Part shown: positions 50,401-62,400 of the stretch, in pieces
How positions within the stretch are numbered: the stretch's first letter is position 1
Layout of the letters: each line of letters opens with the position of its first letter
From: Alitta virens
Taxonomy: Eukaryota > Annelida > Polychaeta > Phyllodocida > Nereididae
Assembly (NCBI GenBank): GCA_932294295.1
Contig: OW028573.1
Coordinates: 13,784,155-13,848,154, forward strand
Direction of reading: 5' to 3'
Length of the DNA stretch: 64,000 nt
Position numbers and translations under genes: made by a program
The notes under the pieces: model-generated
The model's database searches: none
Told to the model about the DNA's origin: nothing
The model's input: only the letters and a program-made list of their open reading frames with translations

Positions 50401-53400
50401 TGTAGGATCTGAAGCAGCAGAAAAGGGTGAAGTGGCAGTCATCCAAACATAATACTCCTTGTCCTCTTCTAAGCCCTTCGACCATATCTTGGTATAGTCT
50501 TGGTAATTTGCAGTGACGCTGCTCTTTGTGTCTGAAATATGATTTAATATGAACAAAACACTTTGACAGTGTAGTACACTATGGTTATTAAAGTTTGAAG
50601 TGGTTTGAAAATCAAATGTTATCTTACTTCGACAATTATCCTTGAGACAGTAATAAATAATGTAAGTCTGAATGTAGCCGTAACTGCATCCCTGGTGGTT
50701 CCAATCAACACTTAGTGAACCTGCACTTTGAAGGTTGGATGCCTTGAATTTCTGTGGGGTCTTTAATTCTGTAAACAGAGGAGTATACAATACAGCGTTA
50801 TGTATCAACCATAGGTCTTGTGGTTAAATGTGGGGAGAACACACAGGGGCTAAAATTGTCGAAAGATTTTTTTTTTCAAAAGAGTGAAAACAATGTGAGG
50901 ACTGTAAGCCATCTCCGTATCCAAACAATATTGAGAATGGTAAAAGAATCACTGAACCATTTACACTGAAGAGGCTCTAAATCTGCTATAAACACTGACA
51001 CAAATCATTTGAATCATTAGATGATGACCTTTTAAACTTCCTAATTAAAAAACTGCAAAACTGCTTACTTTCAATGTAATGATAGACACATTTACTCCAG
51101 AACATTCCGCTGGACATGGCAGGCAGGGACCTTTGTTGCCTTTTGTGCCCATGGCTTGTTTCATACTGTACAGACATCGCAAATAAGTAATCACTAGAAG
51201 AGAGTTCCAAATTGGCTGTTGTTTCATTATCTTCTCCACTGTATATTTCCCAGCTTGGTGCTTCCTGAAATGACAAAATCTCATTCCATAAAGCATGAAT
51301 TACAGTAGATTTCTGAACTCCAGAGGACGTCACATGAATCCAGGATAAGCTGAGAAACTTTTAATGACGTCCTTAGGAGGTTAGTTTCCAACTCGTTGAG
51401 CTCTGCTGTAAACAAACATAATTAAACTCCACTGTCTTTCAAAATTACTATTTTCTATAACTTCATCAAATGATTGAAAATCACCTTATTTTATCAAGGC
51501 ACACTAAATATGTGTAAGCTAATGAATCTGTCCGGCATTAATTACAAAAAATAAATGATACATTGAAAGAAATCAAGACAAAACATTGGAATACAATGGA
51601 AATGGCATCATCACCCTTTGCTCAGTATTGTGACATCATCATCACTTGGTTTGTTGAAACATTGAATTATTGATGTCATGAAAAATTATACACTTGGTGA
51701 AGTTCTTTTATAGAGAGATGGTGAACTCAGCAAGGCTCTGGATGGTAGGTGATCAGTTTTAAGAAGACAATGAAGTGAATACAATAGATTTTGGCCACTT
51801 TCATATTGTGTGAGAAACCAGCTTTAAGTAAAAAAAGAACAAAAGCCCTAATTAAGTACCTTGCATAATAAGCCATCCTTTTTCATACAGAAAAACAGAG
51901 TATAAGTTGCTGCAGCTTCTACAGGAATCCATGTTATTCTGTAATGGCTGTGATTCCACTTTACTGGTATCAAATCGGTAACCGATGGCAATACTGAAAC
52001 AACACATAAAGCAGTTCAAGCTTGACACATTTAATCAGGGGTGAATAAATTTTGATTACCAGCATGCAGCAAAGCTTGCTATGGTGAAGCTTCAAATATA
52101 CTAATTCTGCAAGTTTTCTTAAATTATTTGGAGAACTTCTACTTTTTGTAATAACAAAAAGAATTACATTGTATACCATTCAATGTTGCATAGTACTTAC
52201 ATTCTGTCATAGCAGGAATGGACAGCCTAGAAGGAGACAATCTGTTATTTGCACCAATCTCTGACTCAGCCACAATTTCCACTTCATACTCTTCCTCTTT
52301 TGTCAATTTGAATGAAACGCTAAACAGATCATGGCAAACTCTCTTCATAATAACTTTACCAAGAGAGTTTCTGCAACTCACATTGTAACACAACTCCACT
52401 GCGTTCTTATATCTCCGAGGCACAGGCTGTTGAAAAAAAAAAAAATAGTAAATAGCCAATTTTACCAACATCTTTAAAATGTTTATCTTATCTGACATTC
52501 ACACATTTAAAGTAAAATCAATTTTGAATTATTACATACATAGTAATACACATTTAAGTGGAGCACACAACAATTATGTTAATATAACCAATAATCCCTA
52601 TTTGAGAATCATGAAGAATGAATTCTCAATCTCTGTAGACCTGATAATTATGGGCATGGTCATGACGGAAGTCTGATTACATTGAGGACATTTGAGGTCA
52701 TTGTCCTTGAACAGATCTTTCGCCTTTCTTTCACACATGACTCACATGTAATGAAACACAAGTTTCAAAAGAAAGACTTTTGGCAGTCCCTTATAGCTTG
52801 TACTTTTGTCCCGATTAGCTCGTAAAAAGTGGGTCCCACTGTAACCACAGATCACATGAAATATCATGCATTGATTAGAGGACCATCAGACTTTGGGGGA
52901 GTTGATGGTTATAAATTAATTTCAATTTCAATTAGAATTATTTTTTTATTCTTTACCTTCCAAAAAATGGTCACATTTCTGTCAACCCTATCTTCATTGA
53001 CATGAAAACTTCCTGGTCCTATTTCTGGATTTATCTCTGGGACTGATAAAAAAAAAAAATCATAAATTATGTATAACATGAAAGTATGAAATACTGCATC
53101 TATTTCATCAATGAGTTGTAATACTATCCGTCTTGTAATAACAGTACACAATTTAAAAAATATCCAACTTTGCTGCAAGTTCTAATCAACTTTAACATAT
53201 CAGGTTAAGGTAGTTATATATTACCTCCTGGTAAAGTTTGCTGTTTCAATTTCACAATGTCACTCTGATATCCTTGAGGCTTGTGGTCAATCAGTGGGAT
53301 GCTGGATATTTCAACGGTGTAGTCAGTGAACGGCTCGAGATCCTCTAATTTTATTTTATCGTAAGTCTTGTTGGTGTACACATCCAAGAATTCTGACTTC

Positions 53401-56400
53401 ACCTGAAGATGTAAAACACAGTTAATAACATAACATCCTGTAAATCAACATACAGTCAAGCCTGCCAATAACGGCCACATGTATCCAGTGGCAACCTGCT
53501 GTAAATGGCTATTACATTCCAACTCCCCAGACAGAATTTTTCATTGGTTTACCCCTTAATTAAAAACAGCCCTCTTTCTTAGACACCCAAATTTGCAAGT
53601 CCATTCCTTTGGTAACTGCTTAACACAGTTTTGACTGTACCAACATATGTTAATTGAATCAACCATTAGGCAAGATTCTTCAAGCTCACACTTACCTCGG
53701 TAAATTCACTGTAGTATGTGATATTATAACGCAGATACTTCAGAGCACTAGGTGGTTGCCAGGTAATGTTGATGGAGCTGTTAGTAATGTTCTCAGTCCC
53801 ACACTTTTTCACTTGATCAGGCTTGACTAAACATTTCAGAGAAACAAAAACATTAATGTCAAATGCCGTTTAACACAAAATGTTAGTTCATCCAGTAAAT
53901 TCTTTCGATTTTACATTAATTACAAACATAATACTTCACCAAAGTAGATAATAAACCAAAAAAAAAATGCAATAAAACATAATAATCTAAGTCATCCAAT
54001 TAGATTACAAATGCTTTATAAACGTTTTGAAAGATGAGTTAGATGACAACTTAAAACCCAAGTCAAATACTGTATATACTCATAATTATGTTAATTGATA
54101 AAATTAAACTTTAAAAACTTTTACAAAAATCACATAGATCACAATATTTCACAATACTAAGAGTTGGTGACACCATTCTAAGAAATGTATAGTCATTCAG
54201 TTAAGACATTCACTAAATATAGCGAAGAGCAAGGCAGCAGATGTTAGGATTGCTTCGATTAAAGCACTTACGAGGACAACAAGCTCATGCAATATCTTAA
54301 ATGAAATGTTACATCAAATGCAAAAAGAACACGCTATGTACAAGACAACAAATAAATCATCTAAAATACAGCACACAGATGTAACAATCACAATACGAGT
54401 GACAGCTTCTTCACATCCCACAGTTTACCTTCTTGCTCAGTAACTATCGTGACATGTGATGAGTTCACCTCTGCAATATGATTACTTGCAGTAACAAACA
54501 GGTGATAGTTTTGACCAAACTTAAAGCTGTCATGACCATCAGGCACCTTCCAAGAGCATGTGGACCCGTGTTGATGAGGGCAGTAGAAGTAGCCATCCTT
54601 AGGCCTGCATCCATCCAATTACAGAAAGCAATTAAGGGGGAAACGACAGATACGCGTTATGATATGATTAATCTTATTGATAATTTGAGGTAAAACAATT
54701 GATATATTTGTGGGGAAAAGACAGACCACAACATATCATTCATAACAATCTAAAAGAACAGCCAGCAGGCTAACAACTAAGCATACAACAATATCTATTT
54801 CTAAGCAATTACCATGCAAATGAGACAAAGCATGTAAAATTGTGAAATTGGGGGCAACAGAATTGTGCATTTGTCTATTATACAGGAGTTTTTCAACCAT
54901 CAGCTGTCTGGAAATTGTGCGAGCAGCAGAAACCAAAACTGTGACTAACCTGACATGCGGTGACTGCGGCATTAGACTATTGCAACTCCTACTGACTAAA
55001 CAGTACCTGGTATATCATTCCATTTGAACTTGTAGACCTCAGATTGAGCAGAGCCCAGAGAGTTGTTGGCTTCAACTATCATATCAGCAAATACAAAGTC
55101 TCTATTCCGCTCTGTCCACGAACATCGCCCTTTACCTTGGCCATTCTTGGGACAGCGACGCGGTTTATCACTATAATGAGACACTTAAGAAACTATATGG
55201 ACTTCACAGGTTCAAAATAACAAAATGGGTAAGAAGAGGAAATTCTAAATCTACGCGAGAAGCCAACTGCTACTACAATAGGGACTTTCAACAAGCATAT
55301 GTTACTAGTAATCAAACCGGAACGAGCAAGGATTTTATTAAGTGCCTTTCAAGACATTTTCTCAGTATTTGAGCCCCTTCAGAAATTCCAACATCAGCAT
55401 TAAGAAAAAAACAACACCAGGACATCCAGTTCAAAGAATCCTAAATCTTATAATAGCTAGCTATGAATTCTCAACATCACAGACTCCAGAGTAACAAAGT
55501 AACATGAAAATATCTATGGCAAACAACAGAAGGATAACTACACGATCTAAGGAAACAGGTTGCTGCAGCAGCACACCCTAGGCAAATCTGAGAAAAGTAA
55601 TTTCTTTATAAATCAATGGGTGCCAAAAATAAGAAAATGCTTATTGGCTTTTCATTGAAGAAAAATACCTTTGTCAATTATTTGTGCAGAAGGTAAAAAA
55701 AAAGAAGCATCACTGACCAACCAGGGTTGGACTTTAACCCGGGTTAAATCAACTTTGCCCAGCCCAGCAGGTAAAACCTGGGTATAACCTGAGCAAAAGT
55801 GGGTTAAACCTGGCCAAAACCCTCCTTCAATCTCAACACATGGGATGCAAAATTAGTAGAAATATACCTACAGTGACTATAAGGAGAAATATATTTGCTT
55901 TCTTAAATTGTACTTTAATGGCTATCACTGAGCTTTATACACTGAGTATAAAATGGTTTAATCCACCAAAAGCGGGTTAAACCTGACAAAAACCCTCCTA
56001 CAAGCTCACAAATGGGATTCCGAATCAGTAGAAAAACATACAAGGTTGGTGGGTGGATTAGGGCTTTATGTCCTGTATTTCTGCACCTGATGGGCTGATT
56101 AGGGCAGGCAGGAACCATGGCAATGAGATGATGGATGAAACAGCCATCCAACTTAATAAGGCTTGACTGGGAAATGAACCCAGGACCCAGTGGTTGGAAG
56201 CCTAGCTGGTGCCCACCCCCTACTATGGGCCCCTAGAAATACATATAACAGTGAATATATGGAGAAATAGAAGCTTTTCTTTCTTAAACTTTTGGCTATC
56301 ACTGAGCTTTACACATCTTATGGGCATGAGTATCAATTGAAGAATGCAGACGAAAAGTGACTTCAAATTATAGAAGTTCAATTCTTATGAAAACTATACC

Positions 56401-59400
56401 ACATGGGACCATGCTTTTTAGTTTGAAAAACTCATATGTTACATGTCCTTGTCTACTGAATTCCAAAGATTATAATATTAAAGCCAACAAAAATGGCGCA
56501 AAAATTGCTTAACCATCAAGTAATTTATGCAAATTGGGGATAAGAACCACTGATCTTGGTTATGTCTTACCGTCATGTAGCATCATCTGTGCAAAGTTTA
56601 ATATTTCAGATACAATAGTTTCAATATTATTTTGTCTTTCCTGTACCTTTTATACTGATTACAAGTAAAAGTATGGATTTTAACTCAGGTTTAACCCACT
56701 TTGGGCAAAATGTCTATTTAGCCGAACCCGGGTTTAATACGGGTTAAACTTGCCAACCCTGTGACCAACTGTTAGGCACAGGTCCAGATGAGAAGCTACC
56801 ACAGAATAAATGGCATAAATGCCATATAATACTTATATAAATCAACCACGCACCATGCAAAATAGTATTCTAGTTTCTCCAACAATTTATTAGTAATGAC
56901 ACATATGAGATGTTCCTAATCATGTGGAGTTTCTTTATCGATCTGTCTGCAGCCATTTAGATTTATTCAGTCATTTCAAAATGTGTGATTCACCTGATAT
57001 GCGAGTTGTGACCTGGCAGATCTGGAATACAGGCTAATATATCACGAAACTGACCATCAGGACACGAGTCATTGCACAACTATTTGTGGACAGAAAAGTT
57101 GAGCTCTACCCAGAGGAGAATCTGTCCAATGAAAGGATTATGCCAGAGGAGACTCCATCAAATGAAGGGATTATGCCAGAGGAAAATCTGTCAAATGAAG
57201 GGATTATGCCTGTTTAATAGAGAACAACCCACTGTCTCATCATTTGAATAGGTGAGCAATACACCACCACCAGATTAAAGGGGCGTTCACACTGTCACGT
57301 ACAAAACAAGTGACCACGTACGTCAAAAATGGGCTATACGTAGCTATACCTGCTCACTGGTGGCTCCGTTAATCACATATAAATTCCTTCCACGGGTGTA
57401 CATAAGGCAGTTGTAGATTGCTCGCCGGACGTCCATCAAACAGTTGGCGTACGTTCGTTGCCAAGCACCCGTGAGGCACCCGTGAGGTATCCGTGAGGTA
57501 CTCGTAGATTGCACGTACATCGCCCGTGCGAGTGAATGGCGAGTATATACGGATGGACAGTGACTGCATATGGCTGCGTATGGCTACGTATGCTATGTAT
57601 GGCCACATACGTAGGACGTACGTAGGATGCTCGCCAACTGACCCCCGAGCAAGCTACGTAACTATTATAAACAATTAACTCGTAGAACGTCCGCCAAAGT
57701 TTTAAACGTGTTCAAGAATTTTGCTTTTTCCACGTATGGTCGTGAGTGGTCAAGCGCACCCAGGAGTGATTTACGAATTAGCACGAGTATAGGTCAAACG
57801 CTCGGCGAGTGAATCACATGGACAAGGATGAGCAAGAGTGAATCATATGTCATCATAAGTCATCATACGTATGTCTTATCCATGATAGTGTGAACGCCCC
57901 TCAGGATACAACAACATGACAAACCACTTGTGTTGAAGCTTCAAGAAACTTGTCAGTTAAAATTAGGTTGTAGGGAGAATCTTATGGTTAGTATGGGACT
58001 AATTTAAGTAACACCAATACCATATGGAAAGAGAGATCAGTGAGATTGGTGAAGCAGTAAAATTAATGCTAAGAGTTAAATACCAGTTAAGTCAGCCATC
58101 TTTGCAGATCACCGATAAATTACTCGAAGGGATATCATCAATCGAAGCCATGATTTGATGTACCTTTCAGTTTGGTGGGGAAAAAGACCAGAGCACTGTA
58201 TACGCTTTTATCCAGAATATTCGATGCCCGCACAACGATGGCATAGGTCAGATCTTTATGGAAATCTCGGGTGGGCCAGAAACAGTAATTTTCATAAGGT
58301 AAGTCAGTGGGACAGCTCTCCCAACGAGGTCTATCGTCATGCACTCTGAAGCAACACAACAATGTGTACAACAAGCATGCTTTAAAACCAATGCTTTCTA
58401 AACCATTTGCCAGCTTTTTTGCTTTGGTAAATTAGAGTGATTTAATTACCAATATCGTAAAACATAACCTTATAGAATCAATGCAAACATTATATATATG
58501 TGTGTCTTCTCATTTTCAACACTATATTGGCAAATGGTTCAGAAAACTATCAATGAAAATACGAAAACATAAAAAAAATACATCAAAGGAAACCCAAGTA
58601 AAGTAGTAAAATATAATAAACATCTCTGCAAGATACTTCCCTACTTCGAAGTACTTATATTTGTAGTATATATGGGTCATTCCACCGAAACGGTCAGCCC
58701 CCCCCCCCCCCTTGTCCCTCAACTTTCAAAATGTGATTATAACATGCAAAATGGTTTTAATAATATTAATGTTGTATGAGGATGGACAGACCAATGTTAA
58801 GATACTATAAGACATAAGAAATGTTTGCGGGAGTCCATCATAACTGATATTTTTGCTCTTTTTGTAGCAAAAAGGGCATGCTACACCTCATTTTATATAT
58901 CTCTTAACCCTGCTCAATGAATGTACGTTAAAACTCACTAATGATATTCACATTATTATAATCAGGAGAAGTTGAATTTTCAACTGGCGAAGAAAAGTTT
59001 GAAATATTTGCAGTTCCAGTAAAATTACCCATACGTTAAAGTTTGTCCACAAAATCAATGTCATTCCTGTTACAATGGTATTCAAATGCTGCTAGATCAC
59101 AAAAATAAAATTGTTAGGTTTGTGCACTTGTCAAGAAATGAAAGCACTGATATGGGGAACTTCAGGATGTCTGCTTATCTTACACATTTCAATTAATATT
59201 TCTCGATATTTAAAATAAAAAAGTTCTTTTTGGCAGGGGGTGACTTTTATGGGTGTCATTCCTATTACCAAGTTTATAAGGAAACTATTTATCACGGAAA
59301 ATTGCTTCAAAGCTATTTGGAAAGTACTTCTTTAAAACAAAATGGAATGGAAACTTCGGTAATATTACCCGCATTTCCCTTTCAGATATTGCGTAAAGTT

Positions 59401-62400
59401 TCGTTAAATGTCAATCATGTTACTTTCCTTCCTGTTACCGTTACCTCTGACATAACAGGTCACATGACCAACCAATTTAAATATTAAAGATAAAAAACAT
59501 TTTGTTGAAAATGCATAATTTTGATGGATTCTTGTAAGATTGAAAAATTCACTTTTGCACTTGAAATGCCAAAAGTGCACAGTTTCTGTGGAATGACCTC
59601 ATATATATTTTCAATTGCTAATGGCATTGGGTACATCCAATTAAATCACATGAATAAAATATTGAATTGAACTGAATTGGATTGTAGCTCTGTCAGAGTC
59701 TAAGTAATGAGTAATAGCTAGTAAAGTTAAAATCCCACTCAGATTCATATTTGATTCTCACATATTGCTTTCATATTGTATAGCATCTAATTGATCAATG
59801 AGAAAAGATAGGTGTCATGGCCATGTGGTTTCACTTCTCATAGTGCTTGCAAAGGACAGCAATGTTTAGGTTTTGTCTCATCCTAGAGAAATATAATTTT
59901 AAGAAAACTTATTTCAACTTCACTGTTTTAATCGAATTCAGTCTTTGGTTATCTGTTTAACTTTAACACTACACTGCTTATAATGCATTATTTTAAAGTT
60001 ACATAAAATCAATAGTAGTTTAATTTTGCCGGATTGGGAAGGGCGAAATTGTCAATTAGTCGGGTCTGACCTAATAAATGTCTGCGTTAGTTAATAATCC
60101 ACATTATTGATTCATATCTTTCATGCTAAAATTCAACACACTATCAGCTGAGTAATTCTATATTTAACTAAATGAAATTAATTAATCCACACATATGTTT
60201 ACTGAATTTGTATGTTGACCTTCGTATGAAAAAAAAACTGCTGTATTCTGGGCAAGTCTTGTCATTGTGATTGCGTATACATACGAATCAATTTGTGGTA
60301 TGGCAAATATAATTAAGTAAGTACTCATGAGAGAGAGAGAGACAAATGAACTATTCATGGCCACTAGCCAGTAATAAATTATGCATTATGGATGTTAACA
60401 TCAGAAAAAAAAGCATAACATCCAGGAAACAAACGTTGCTACAGTTTTCATAGCATCCAGACATTAATATTCGATATATATATATAATCATATTAAGTTA
60501 TTGGAACATTCATTATTGTTGATACAGGGGTCTTGCATGCAAACTGAGCATGATGTACACAAAGGCCAACAACATCGTCCTTGACAAATACAAATATGAT
60601 TACTGCACCCCAGAGTTTGCATTATATAATGATCATCATGCATAAAGGAGAATGAATAAATTGGATTACAGGTACCACAAATTAAGCATAAACTGCATTC
60701 ATAAGTGATTGATCATTAATATGTTATCACAAAAGTCTGAGTATCACAGCACCAAAGTTGATTTATTTTTTTAATTACAAATAATATCATGTCAGCAGGC
60801 CTTAATAGCAATATCCAGGAGCAGATCGCAAACATTCTGAATGAAAAGGAAGATCTACCATGCTGAATGTTTTAGATGGGCCACTGGACATCATCATTAA
60901 AGCCTGAACTCAGCAGTTTATTTACTGAAACCTGTCTCCGTTCAATGAGAAACTTACAAGAGTGTGTACAGGAGTTCTTGAGTGGTATCCAGGCCAGTGT
61001 CTTGTTCTTTGGGCTCCCAGTAGCAGGTCATGTTCAGCCAGTTGTAGACAACGCATCCTGTGATGTTCGGCTTTACAGGCAGGTCTGAAAAGACAAACAA
61101 ATCCATCATTTGATTTGTGAATTGCGTGGATTTCTTATGATGCCAGATAGTAGCAGATACACAGCTTGTGCAGAATCTGCAGATTACTTGATATCAATCA
61201 TATGATCGATGCCATGGTCTAGGCTCGAACCCCATGAACCAGCCACAACATGCCTCACCCCACCCAGGTCATTTTCCTGTAGGAAAAGATTTCACGTAGG
61301 GCAAAGATTTATTTGCAGATGATTGTACGCTGTATGGAGTCATCGAGACGGCAGAAGACACTAACATCCTACAAAACGACCTAACCAAACTAGAAGAATG
61401 GGAAAACAAATGGCTTATGCAGTTTGCTGAGGACAAATGTAAAGCACTGATAATCACCAGAAAGCAAGCCAGAAATGTCATCTTCAGAGACTAAAAACTC
61501 CACAACTACTCGCCAGAGTCTATTCCATCGGCAATATACCTGGGAATCAACATTGACAGCAGCCTATCATTCCACCAGCACATCAATTTGGTATGTAGAA
61601 AGGCGGAGAGTACTAGACAATTCCTTCAAAGAAACATCTACTTCTGCAATCGACAAGTGAAAGGGGTCAGTGACAGGACATTCTTCAGGCCCATCCTAAA
61701 ATACTGCTGCTGAGTATGGCCATGGGACCCACACAAGAGAAACATCACACAGGTAAAACGGTTAGAAGCGGTTCAAAACAGAGTGGTGTGTTTCGTCAAC
61801 AGTAACTGGAGGAAGGACACCGGTGTCTCTGCGATGATCGAAACACCAGGGTGGGACAGGCTCCAAGTATACAGATCACGTTGTAGACTAATACTATAAC
61901 ATTGTATAGTTCATGACAAAATTGCCATCCCAATTTCATTATGTCCTACAAACTCATCATCCATCACAACCAGGGGAGCTACTATAAAATTCCTTAGTTC
62001 GCACATTAAAACTAAAAATTATCGAAATACCAAAATTTAGAATGGGCTGCCTTCTGAGGTGACAGGTGTGCGGGAGGCAGAGGCATTCAAGGAAACTATC
62101 CTCCATATGCCCCCATCCCCCCTTCTTGATCGGTTGCTTGTTTTTAGTCACTGGTTTTAGCTGCAACTCTTGTCCTTTATTTTCATCGAGCACTAGCTGC
62201 GACCATATTCAGATTCAATTGATAGCCCTGCATGGAGCTGGCACAGTGACAGCGAGCGATTAACGTCACTTGACAACCACAGTGATGCCTTTGGTGTCAT
62301 GCTCCCATGCAGTATGACTTGTCAGGGTGACTGGTGTAAGTTCTGCTTAAAAAAAAAAAAGTCCTAATTTTGACGAGGGGGTGGACAAATTTAATTGTAC

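Noticed and set aside
51265..51410. Upstream extension of the fibronectin 3 second-half exon
   Set aside because: The frame is open back to about 51359, but a good TTTCAG acceptor at 51265-51270 joins in phase 0 and the extension lacks an acceptor with a pyrimidine tract.
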